The position numbers and the translations under genes are program-made. Below the pieces are notes generated by a model. That model saw nothing but the letters and a program-made list of their open reading frames with translations, searched no databases and was not told the origin of the DNA. Shown here in pieces: positions 7,068 to 13,851 of a DNA stretch of 16,524 bases. The stretch comes from a bacterium (GTDB lineage: Bacteria; Bacillota_A; Clostridia; Lachnospirales; Lachnospiraceae). Location: the NCBI GenBank assembly GCA_004562915.1, contig SFQZ01000063.1, positions 1 through 16,524 on the forward strand. Direction: 5' to 3'. The number at the start of each line of letters is the position of its first letter. Position 1 is the first letter of the stretch.

Positions 7068-7691
7068 ATGAAAAGCGAAGTCCAAATTAAAATCTGCGGG
7101 CTGAAGCGTCCCAAAGACATCGTAGCAGTCAATGCGGCGAAGCCGGATTTCTGCGGATTTGTGATAGAAGTCAGCAAAAGTTCCCGCTGTGTAACGAGAG
7201 ATCAGGTGAGAGAACTGGTCAAAGATTTACGTAAAGACATCATCCCGGTGGGGGTGTTTGTAAACGCTCCGATTGAACTTCCGGCTTGTCTTTTGGAGGA
7301 AGGAACCATAAGCATGGCGCAGCTTCACGGAAATGAAAACGAAGACTATATTCGCAGGCTGCGGGAAATGACAGAGAAACCTCTGATAAAAGCATTTTCT
7401 ATCCGAAAAGCACAGGATGTGGAGAAAGCATGCCAGAGCTCGGCTGATTATATTCTGCTGGATCAGGGAAGCGGCGGTACCGGTAAAACGTTTGACTGGT
7501 CCTTGATCCCCCGAATATCCCGACCGTTTTTTCTGGCGGGAGGGCTGGGAACCGGGAATCTTAAGCAGGCAATCTGTCAGGTACATCCCTGGGCGGTGGA
7601 TCTGAGCAGCAGTCTGGAGACGGATGGTTTTAAAGATCCGGAAAAGATGAAAAAAGCGGTGGAGATTGTAAGGACAGCGGGAATTGAGTAA
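7068..7691 (+). CDS. trpF: Phosphoribosylanthranilate isomerase
   Basis: Catalyses the Amadori rearrangement of phosphoribosylanthranilate, the step between TrpD and TrpC. The protein is 207 aa. Family marks are KICGL with the catalytic Cys10, VGVFVN, AQLHGNE, LLDQGSGGTGKTFDW with the catalytic Asp132, FLAGGLG and the closing VDLSSSLETDGFKD, a variant of the usual VDVSSGVE form. The ATG at 7068 is preceded by a GA-rich ribosome binding site (GGAAGGGA). The gap from trpC is 18 nt. Confidence 0.96.
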   Translation: MKSEVQIKICGLKRPKDIVAVNAAKPDFCGFVIEVSKSSRCVTRDQVRELVKDLRKDIIPVGVFVNAPIELPACLLEEGTISMAQLHGNENEDYIRRLREMTEKPLIKAFSIRKAQDVEKACQSSADYILLDQGSGGTGKTFDWSLIPRISRPFFLAGGLGTGNLKQAICQVHPWAVDLSSSLETDGFKDPEKMKKAVEIVRTAGIE

Positions 7692-7714
7692 GAAAAATGA
7701 AAGGAACAACAATC

Positions 7715-8899
7715 ATGTCAAAAGGAAGATTTGGAATTCACGGAGGCCAGTATATTCCGGAAACACTGATGAATGCGGTGATAGAGTTGGAAGAGGCCTA
7801 TGATCATTATAAAAACGACCCGGAGTTTAATCGGGAATTGACAGAACTTTTAAATGAATATGCAGGGAGACCGTCACGGCTGTATTATGCGCGGCATATG
7901 ACAGAAGATCTGGGAGGCGCGCAAGTCTATCTGAAGAGAGAGGATCTGAACCATACAGGTGCACATAAGATCAATAATGTGCTGGGACAGGTGCTTCTGG
8001 CAAAAAAAATGGGTAAAACCCGTGTGATCGCAGAGACCGGTGCCGGTCAACACGGAGTGGCTACGGCTACGGCAGCAGCACTGATGGGTATGGAATGTGA
8101 AGTATTTATGGGAAAAGAGGATACAGAACGGCAGGCACTGAATGTATATCGTATGCGCCTTCTGGGGGCCAAGGTTCATCCGGTCACTTCCGGAACGGCT
8201 ACATTGAAAGATGCAGTGTCCGAGACTATGAGAGAATGGACAAACCGGATCGAGGATACTCATTATGTACTGGGTTCTGTGATGGGTCCCCACCCATTTC
8301 CCACGATTGTCCGGGATTTTCAGGCGGTGATTTCTAAAGAGATTAAAGAACAGGTGATGGAAAAAGAAGGAAGACTTCCGGATGCAGTGCTGGCCTGCGT
8401 AGGCGGCGGATCCAATGCCATCGGAGCATTTTACCATTTTATTGAGAATGAGGATGTACGTCTGATCGGCTGTGAGGCAGCAGGAAGAGGAGTAAATACG
8501 GCTGAGACAGCTGCTACGATTGCCACAGGAAAACTGGGAATATTCCATGGAATGAAATCTTATTTCTGTCAGGATGAATATGGACAGATTGCACCGGTGT
8601 ATTCTATTTCTGCAGGACTGGATTATCCGGGAGTCGGTCCGGAACATGCTCATCTGTATGATATCGGAAGAGCTCAGTATGTGCCGGTTACGGATGAGGA
8701 GGCAGTGGAAGCTTTTGAATATCTGTCAAGGACAGAAGGAATCATTCCGGCCATTGAAAGTGCCCATGCGGTTGCTTATGCCAGAAAACTGGTTCCGTCT
8801 ATGAGAAAAGATCAGATCGTTGTTATCACGATTTCCGGCAGAGGAGACAAGGACTGTGCGGCAATCGCCCGTTACAGAGGGGAGGATATTCATGAATAA
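7715..8899 (+). CDS. trpB: Tryptophan synthase beta chain
   Basis: This PLP enzyme condenses indole with serine to give tryptophan. From ATG 7715 it is 394 aa, the usual TrpB1 length. Conserved features are the N-terminal FGIHGGQYIPETL, the PLP lysine Lys85 in HTGAHKINN, ETGAGQHGVATA, the phosphate-binding CVGGGSNAIG, GLDYPGVGPEHAHL and the C-terminal ISGRGDKD. ATG 7715 has AAAGGA at 7700-7705 upstream; the in-frame ATG at 7697 would add six residues and has no ribosome binding site. The stop overlaps trpA by 8 nt, as expected for partners that form the alpha2beta2 complex. It belongs to the TrpA-interacting TrpB1 type rather than TrpB2. Confidence 0.97.
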   Translation: MSKGRFGIHGGQYIPETLMNAVIELEEAYDHYKNDPEFNRELTELLNEYAGRPSRLYYARHMTEDLGGAQVYLKREDLNHTGAHKINNVLGQVLLAKKMGKTRVIAETGAGQHGVATATAAALMGMECEVFMGKEDTERQALNVYRMRLLGAKVHPVTSGTATLKDAVSETMREWTNRIEDTHYVLGSVMGPHPFPTIVRDFQAVISKEIKEQVMEKEGRLPDAVLACVGGGSNAIGAFYHFIENEDVRLIGCEAAGRGVNTAETAATIATGKLGIFHGMKSYFCQDEYGQIAPVYSISAGLDYPGVGPEHAHLYDIGRAQYVPVTDEEAVEAFEYLSRTEGIIPAIESAHAVAYARKLVPSMRKDQIVVITISGRGDKDCAAIARYRGEDIHE

Positions 8900-9668
8900 G
8901 AGAATTACGAAAGCATTTGAAAAGGGGAAAGCGTTCATACCTTTTGTGACTTGCGGCGACCCGTCTCTGGAGATTACAGAGCAGCTGGTATATGCTATGG
9001 AAGAAGCGGGAGCAGATCTGATCGAGCTGGGCATCCCATTTTCTGATCCGACAGCAGAAGGCCCGGTGATTCAGGCCGCCAATGTGCGCGCCCTGTCGGG
9101 TGGCGTGACTACAGATAAAATCTTTGAGATGGTGGAAAAAATCAGGAAGAATACATCCATTCCCATGGTATTTATGACTTATGCCAATGTGGTGTTTTCT
9201 TATGGAATCGAGCGCTTTGTGAAAAAAGCCGCAGATCTGGGAATGGACGGTTTGATCCTTCCGGATGTGCCTTTTGAAGAAAAAGAAGAATTTGATACCC
9301 TGTGCAAAGCATATGGGTTGGATCTGATTTCTCTGATTGCACCGACTTCCCATGAAAGGATCACTCAGATCGCGAAGGAAGCAGAAGGGTTTGTATACTG
9401 TGTATCTTCGCTGGGAGTGACGGGAACCAGAACCAAAATCACCACAGATATCGGTGCTATGGTGAAGCTCGTAAAACAGGCGAAAGATATACCATGTGCC
9501 GTGGGATTCGGTATTTCCACACCGGAACAGGCAAGAAAAATGGCACAGCAGTCAGATGGAGCAATCGTAGGTTCGGCCATTGTGAAATTGTGTGCTGCTT
9601 ACGGAGAAGACTGTGTTTCTTATGTAAAAGAATATGTGAAAACCATGAAAGACGCAATCAGAGAATGA
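8892..9668 (+). CDS. trpA: Tryptophan synthase alpha chain
   Basis: Cleaves indole-3-glycerol phosphate and channels indole to TrpB. The protein is 258 aa. The (beta/alpha)8 marks are FIPFVTCGDPSLE, IELGIPFSDPTAEGPVIQ, DGLILPDVPFEE, YCVSSLGVTGTRT, VGFGISTPEQ and AIVGSAIVK. The catalytic base Glu49 of the Salmonella enzyme corresponds to Glu45. The second key acid, Asp60, is replaced by Glu56 (TAEGP instead of ADGP), a conservative change that I believe also occurs in other Firmicute TrpA proteins. The ATG at 8892 follows GGGGAGG at 8879-8885 and overlaps the trpB end by 8 nt; an open frame running further upstream has no ribosome binding site. It is the last trp gene, with no terminator after it. 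Confidence 0.97.
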   Translation: MNKRITKAFEKGKAFIPFVTCGDPSLEITEQLVYAMEEAGADLIELGIPFSDPTAEGPVIQAANVRALSGGVTTDKIFEMVEKIRKNTSIPMVFMTYANVVFSYGIERFVKKAADLGMDGLILPDVPFEEKEEFDTLCKAYGLDLISLIAPTSHERITQIAKEAEGFVYCVSSLGVTGTRTKITTDIGAMVKLVKQAKDIPCAVGFGISTPEQARKMAQQSDGAIVGSAIVKLCAAYGEDCVSYVKEYVKTMKDAIRE

Positions 9669-9684
9669 AATTCTTAAGAAAGAA

Positions 9685-9714
9685 TTGACAGTTGCTGCTT
9701 TTATGCGGTATAAT
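9685..9714 (+). promoter_or_regulatory. Promoter of tRNA-Cys
   Basis: Consensus TTGACA at 9685-9690 and consensus TATAAT at 9709-9714, separated by 18 bp. It starts 16 nt after the trpA stop and points at the tRNA, whose 5' end is 24 nt past the -10. Confidence 0.9.
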
Positions 9715-9738
9715 ATCAGCGTTTTGAAAAACACGCAC

Positions 9739-9810
9739 GGCGCAGTAGCCAAGCGGTAAGGCAATGGTCTGCAACACCAGTATCCACCGGTTCAAATCCG
9801 GTCTGCGCCT
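9739..9810 (+). tRNA. tRNA-Cys (anticodon GCA)
   Basis: A full cloverleaf is visible. The acceptor stem GGCGCAG (9739-9745) pairs with CTGCGCC (9803-9809), and the discriminator is T at 9810, the U73 identity base of tRNA-Cys. The D stem is GCC/GGC. The anticodon loop CTGCAAC holds GCA at 9771-9773. The T arm is ACCGG-TTCAAAT-CCGGT. The 3' CCA is not encoded. It has its own promoter and terminator. Confidence 0.97.
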
Positions 9811-9814
9811 CTTT

Positions 9815-9852
9815 AAAAGCCCGGAGCTCATAGGTTCTGAGGCTTTTTTTTT
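9815..9852 (+). terminator. Intrinsic terminator after tRNA-Cys
   Basis: AAAAGCC (9815-9821) pairs with GGCTTTT (9841-9847), extended inward by CGGA/TCTG with one bulge, and nine T run from 9844 to 9852. Because nothing terminates directly after trpA, this hairpin may also end trp operon transcripts. Confidence 0.88.
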
Positions 9853-9928
9853 CGTGCGCGGACTTAAAATCATGAAAAAAGTGGTTGTGAAATGGATCGT
9901 ATTCAATAGAAAACAGATAAAAATATTT

Positions 9929-9947
9929 TGCCACAAAAAGTGCCACA
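9929..9947. repeat. Paired TGCCACA direct repeats beside tRNA-Cys
   Basis: Two TGCCACA heptamers (9929-9935 and 9941-9947) lie 12 bp apart in an AT-rich stretch between the tRNA terminator and the next gene. Closely spaced short repeats of this sort near a tRNA 3' end are typical of integrase arm-binding sites at element ends, but no integrase is present. The rest of 9853-10046 has no gene or clear promoter. The role is inference. Confidence 0.4.
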
Positions 9948-10046
9948 CCTTTTCACAAAAAGGTAATTGTTATAAAATTTATTGAATGGCTTTTTTGAAG
10001 AGGGAGTTTTACAGCTCTTTATATTCAATCATGTGGAGGAATTTAA

Positions 10047-11144
10047 ATGGCTAGAAATATTTTTGGTGTACCTAAAAATGTATCGGATGGACTGGTGGTT
10101 CAGGAGGAGAGCGAACGATCCGTAGAAAAAAAACCGATAGAAGCGCAAGGGAACGGAGAGAAGGAAAAACAGACAGGGGCAGCTTATGCGAGATATACTT
10201 CTGCAGTAGATTCGTACAGCAAACTCATCGTTGAAGAAGAGGAATTAAAGAGTGAAATCAACCGAAAAGAAACAGATGTAAAAACTGCCACTGCGAAAAA
10301 AACACAGTTGGAGAATAACAAAAGTACTCTGCAGAAGGAGCAGAATCAGTTTCATGAGGATGCAGTGTCCAGAGTAAAACGGAATGATTTAAAGATGCAG
10401 GAGACCAGAAAGAAGGAACTTTCGCGTCGTATGGAAGCGCTGAAGCAGCAGTGCAATGACGAGAAGCAAAAGCGATATGACCAGCTGCAGGAGAAGAAGC
10501 AGGCAAACAAAAAATGGGAAGGAGAACTGAAACGTCAGGAGGAAGAACTGAATCAGCAGATTAGCCAGTTGACGTCTCAGAAAGAAAGGATTGATTCGGG
10601 CAATATCGAAGTCTTTGATGATGCGGAATATCGAAGTGTTAGACCAATCATCGAATGTGTACGAAATCGACTGGATTATAAAGGCTGGAATTTTGTACAG
10701 ATGAAGCTGATGAGTGAGCCTGTGGAAGAACTTGCAGAGTTTGTCAATTTTAATAAAGAGAATGCTTTTGAGCTTGTCCGCTCATTGAAATACAGTGATT
10801 TTTATAAAAAGATAGATGTTCCGAAGGTAAAAGAAGATCAGGAGTTCAACCGGGCTGTAAGAGGCTGTATTCAAGGGGTTTTTCTGGTTATATTTTTACT
10901 GGGAATTCTGTTGTCATCAGCCTTTGAAATCCATGGAATAAGGAATTTGTCTTTGGGCATGGTTGAGGCAGGTCTCACCTGGCTGATCCTCAGTTCTCTG
11001 TTAAAATTTATCGGTCTGAAAGCCAATGACTCCGTGTTGGGAATTATTATCTGGGTACTGAGCTTTTTTATCGGAAAAATTACTGCAGGGAATATGGCAA
11101 AATATGTTCTTGGGGGTGCACCACTGCTGGGATTGATTATTTGA
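10047..11144 (+). CDS. Uncharacterised coiled-coil protein with C-terminal membrane helices
   Basis: I do not recognise this 365-aa protein. Residues about 45-190 are a long charged coiled coil rich in Glu, Lys and Gln. A short folded segment at about 192-265 contains FDDAEYRSVRPIIECVRNRL and KGWNFVQMKLM. The C-terminal quarter is hydrophobic, with likely membrane helices at about 276-292, 302-323 and 328-345, and the protein ends abruptly in a hydrophobic GGAPLLGLII. The ATG at 10047 follows GGAGGA at 10035-10040. The stop TGA overlaps the putative TTG start of the next gene. The layout suggests a membrane-tethered cytoplasmic scaffold. The abrupt end, just before a 10-bp inverted repeat, leaves open that the native C-terminus is missing. 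It is the first gene of an unrecognised module. Confidence 0.75.
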   Translation: MARNIFGVPKNVSDGLVVQEESERSVEKKPIEAQGNGEKEKQTGAAYARYTSAVDSYSKLIVEEEELKSEINRKETDVKTATAKKTQLENNKSTLQKEQNQFHEDAVSRVKRNDLKMQETRKKELSRRMEALKQQCNDEKQKRYDQLQEKKQANKKWEGELKRQEEELNQQISQLTSQKERIDSGNIEVFDDAEYRSVRPIIECVRNRLDYKGWNFVQMKLMSEPVEELAEFVNFNKENAFELVRSLKYSDFYKKIDVPKVKEDQEFNRAVRGCIQGVFLVIFLLGILLSSAFEIHGIRNLSLGMVEAGLTWLILSSLLKFIGLKANDSVLGIIIWVLSFFIGKITAGNMAKYVLGGAPLLGLII

Positions 11145-12300
11145 AAACAGATCATGCGATCAGTGTTATGATCTGTTGCGCAATGCGTCTGGATGAGTTG
11201 TACAGCTGTGTTTGCAGATCAGAGATTGAAGCTATGAAAACTGAGCTGGAACATAAATTAGAGAATGCTAAGCAAAGTCTTAGCAGGCTTTCTGTCGGCA
11301 GGGAAAATCTGGAGAAAGCACAAAAGGATATTCAGTCGCAGGAACAAGTCAATGAATATCTGGATAAAGAGGCGGACACACGGTTGAAACAGGATCTGCT
11401 CAAACTCGAAGCAGAGAGTGGAAAAAGTACAGAGATCGATTATGAAGCAAATATCAGTGAAACAGATAAAGCACGCCTGAAGGACTATGACAGTAAAATA
11501 AAAGCAGTTACAGACGATATAGGAAGATCTGTAAAACAATATGAGGAAGCACAGAAGAAACTGCGTGAAGCCTCAGGAAGACTTGAAGTACAGCAGAACA
11601 GAATTCAGGAAACGATTGATGTTATTACCGGTTGCAGTCAGACGGCAGGTCTTGAGGATACCAGAGATTGTAACGGGATTGTACATGCAGACTTCTATGG
11701 AGATATTTGTCTGGAAAATAAAGATTCCAAGGTTCGGCCTTTTATGGTAGAGCATCATACCCATCCGATTCTTTTTTCCTGCAGTGAATGGTCCTCTGAA
11801 CGGGCTATTGAATTGATTTGCTGGCCAGCGTCCACAGTGGTTTTGCAGGCGGCGATCAGGAGAAAAAGTATCTGCGTGTGTTGTCCGGGCAGAGAGATAT
11901 CGAAGAATTGGAAAAGAAAATACAGAATCAGCAGAACAGTCTGCATCATTATGTGGCTGAGAACGGACAGAGATTTGCTGTTGCCAGCCAGTCCGGCCGA
12001 GGGGAAATGATTGATTTGGTTAATCAGATGCGTAAAGATGAAAAAGGTGTTTCCATTTTCCCATACATTATTGCATTTATCCTTGTTCCGCAGGATGACG
12101 CACAATTTGCTGCAGAGCTTCCGGATACGATGCTGCAGCGTATTTCCAGAGATAATGGTTATAAATGTGGATTTATTCCGGTGCTTATTGCAAAAGAAGA
12201 GCATATTAACAGAAAATGGACTTGGATAGATAGCTGCGAATGTTTGAAAAAACAGAAGTATTCTGTTGATATGACTTTGGTGGATGTAAAAAGAGGGTAG
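11141..12300 (+). pseudogene. Frameshifted gene for an uncharacterised coiled-coil protein
   Basis: The first frame runs from a TTG at 11141 (no ribosome binding site) to 12010. Its meaningful part ends near 11816 with HTHPILFSCSEWSSERAIEL; beyond that it turns into Cys/Trp/Arg-rich nonsense. A second frame opens at 11812 and continues sensibly to 12300, beginning IDLLASVHSGFAGG and containing IEELEKKIQNQQNSLHHYV and SIFPYIIAFILVPQDDAQF. Joined, the two would make about 385 residues: an N-terminal coiled coil (about residues 25-160), a central segment with the EHHTHP histidine cluster, and a C-terminal segment with a short second coil. The break lies in GAATTGATTTG at 11810-11820, where loss of one tandem ATTG unit would explain the shift. 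The true start is uncertain; ATGs at 11168, 11183 and 11234 are possible. Family unknown. Confidence 0.75.
11146..11177. repeat. 10-bp inverted repeat at the junction of the first two module genes
   Basis: AACAGATCAT (11146-11155) and ATGATCTGTT (11168-11177) are exact reverse complements with a 12-nt spacer. The repeat begins two nt after the stop of the first coiled-coil gene and lies inside the putative start of the second. No T run follows, so it is not an ordinary terminator. Confidence 0.75.
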
Positions 12301-12308
12301 GTAGAACA

Positions 12309-13007
12309 ATGGCATATCGTATAGATGAACGGGATTTTCAAAGTATTACGAGAATTTATGAGGATTTGGCGGAGACTTGCGTCAGAGGACTGGAAAGATT
12401 TTATCAGGATATCATAGGCTTAAGTCTCAAGACAACATATGAGCCTTTGGTTTTGTTTACAAACAGAATTTATGAATTTTATATGGGTGAATTTCGGGAG
12501 CATCTGAAGAGCGAATTTCAGAATTGGTACGACAGCAGATATAGTCTGCATGCACTTATCAATGCGATTCGTGGAGGGAATGATGCCTATCAGTTAGCGA
12601 TGCGGTATATGGATGATATTGAATCTGATCTGGATGGTCTGTTCCGTTTGTCTGCTTCACCTGTCAAATGTGATACCTCGGAACCGATGATTGAAGAGCA
12701 GGACTTTGAAACATTTACAGCAGCAATTCAGGCTTATGTCCAAACGGCTGAAGGTGTCAGAGATGATGCCGTATCACGCACACAGCAGATGGCATCGGAC
12801 AATGATGCATTTGTGTGTATTATTCCTTATGTGAAGACCACGGGTGACAGTATGATTGAAAGTTTCAACAGCATGATCACGGAAGTACAGGAAGGTCTGG
12901 GGCTTTTTAGTGGCGGTATCAGTGTGACCGTAGATGAAAGTGAGGGACAAAGGGTGAAAGTATATGATACCCGTCTTCCATGGGATAGTAATCTTACGTT
13001 TTTATAG
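12309..13007 (+). CDS. Uncharacterised 232-aa helical protein
   Basis: Not recognised. The protein is mostly alpha-helical by appearance and rich in aromatic and acidic residues: ESITRIYEDL-like helices near the N-terminus, an aromatic segment FTNRIYEFYMGEF, then INAIRGGNDAYQLAMRYMDD at about residues 80-100. A second helical stretch covers about 130-205 and a short beta-like tail (SVTVDES, QRVKVYDTRLPW) closes it. There is no signal peptide or membrane helix, and no cysteine cluster. The ATG at 12309 follows a GA-rich ribosome binding site inside the end of the previous gene, with an 8-nt gap. Small helical partner proteins encoded beside coiled-coil and membrane genes occur in secretion-type loci, but I see no WxG motif, so I make no such claim. 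The gene looks intact, unlike its neighbours. Confidence 0.75.
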   Translation: MAYRIDERDFQSITRIYEDLAETCVRGLERFYQDIIGLSLKTTYEPLVLFTNRIYEFYMGEFREHLKSEFQNWYDSRYSLHALINAIRGGNDAYQLAMRYMDDIESDLDGLFRLSASPVKCDTSEPMIEEQDFETFTAAIQAYVQTAEGVRDDAVSRTQQMASDNDAFVCIIPYVKTTGDSMIESFNSMITEVQEGLGLFSGGISVTVDESEGQRVKVYDTRLPWDSNLTFL

Positions 13008-13012
13008 GAGGA

Positions 13013-13714
13013 TATGATCATGTTGATGCACCAGGAATTTGTCACAAGTCTTATGATGTTTTCGTAAATCCCGGTACCTATACGTTGGAAGTTCAGGCGG
13101 AGGGATATGTGAAACAAAGTCAGCAGTTTACAGTAGGTTCCGGAGATGTCCTGCAGTTGGACTTTAAACTTGAGCCGGAGTTTGATCTGGAAGCATATGC
13201 CAAAATCCTGAGAGAAAAAGCAGAACAGTCCAATCCGATGATGACCAGTTTTGCTTTGGGGTATATGGATAAGGATAACATTCCGGAACTGATCGTTGGC
13301 AGTATGGGCGGTTATACGAATTATGCGAAAATCTATACCATGAACCAGGAAGGAGAAGTTTTTCAGCTTAATGTCTATGCACCATATGGTTCTTTCAGGT
13401 TCTCTCCCGGGAATGGATTGATTCGGGAAAATGTACTGAACCAGGGAGTCAGTGTGTATACATTTGAGGAATTTGTGGATAGAGAAATAAATACGCTTTC
13501 TGCATTCCGCACTAATGCGGAAGCAGCAGGAGAGGCAAATGCTGAGTATTATGTGGATGGAAATGCAGTCAGCAAAGAATACTATGATGAACAGCTGGCT
13601 GAATGGGAGAACAAGTACTATTTTGTAACATTTTATTATGACTATACTTATGCATTAACGGAAGACAACATCAATCTGATGTTGGAGGATTCGACGAAGG
13701 TAATGCTGGAGTGA
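13013..13714 (+). pseudogene. 5'-truncated gene for a PEGA-like extracytoplasmic protein
   Basis: The readable frame begins at about 13013 and ends with TGA at 13712-13714, but it has no ATG, GTG or credible TTG start: the first possible TTG (13085) lies inside a conserved domain. The first residues, SYDVFVNPGTYTLEV followed by AEGYVKQS, look like the end of a PEGA-type beta domain. About 150 further residues carry FALGYMDKDNIPELIVG, a pattern shared with secreted Lachnospiraceae proteins that have acidic DxDGD-like loops, then an aromatic-rich tail. A GGAGG at 13007-13011 with an ATG at 13014 leads to a different frame that stops after 17 codons. A deletion or frameshift therefore joined an intact ribosome binding site to the middle of a gene whose N-terminal signal or anchor is lost. 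The family assignment is tentative. Confidence 0.65.
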
Positions 13715-13718
13715 GATG

Positions 13719-13756
13719 GAGCGGTTTTTCTGTAAGAACAGGGAAGCCGCTCTTTC
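13719..13756 (+). terminator. Hairpin terminator ending the unrecognised module
   Basis: GAGCGGTTTTTCTGT (13719-13733) pairs with 13738-13752 over 15 bp, including three G-U pairs, with the loop AAGA. It starts 4 nt after the preceding stop. The T tract is short (TTT then CC), so termination may be partial. Confidence 0.7.
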
Positions 13757-13778
13757 CATAATTTATTTCGATAAGTGG

Positions 13779-13808
13779 TAGACGAAAAGTAGAAAAAAAG
13801 TCTATAAT
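13779..13808 (+). promoter_or_regulatory. Probable promoter of the LuxR-type regulator gene
   Basis: TAGACG at 13779-13784 (4 of 6 to TTGACA) and a perfect TATAAT at 13803-13808 with an 18-bp spacer. It lies 43 nt upstream of the chosen ATG and just after the module terminator. Confidence 0.55.
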
Positions 13809-13851
13809 AATACTCTACAGGTTTCTTTTTGCGATAAGGCAGGTGGAATAT

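Noticed and set aside
9872..9985. A 37-aa Cys/His-containing open frame after the tRNA-Cys terminator
   Set aside because: It has no ribosome binding site and covers the TGCCACA repeats; composition alone does not support a gene.
11810..11820. Programmed ribosomal frameshifting in the second module gene
   Set aside because: There is no slippery heptamer, no upstream Shine-Dalgarno-like stimulator and no obvious downstream pseudoknot. A small deletion is simpler.
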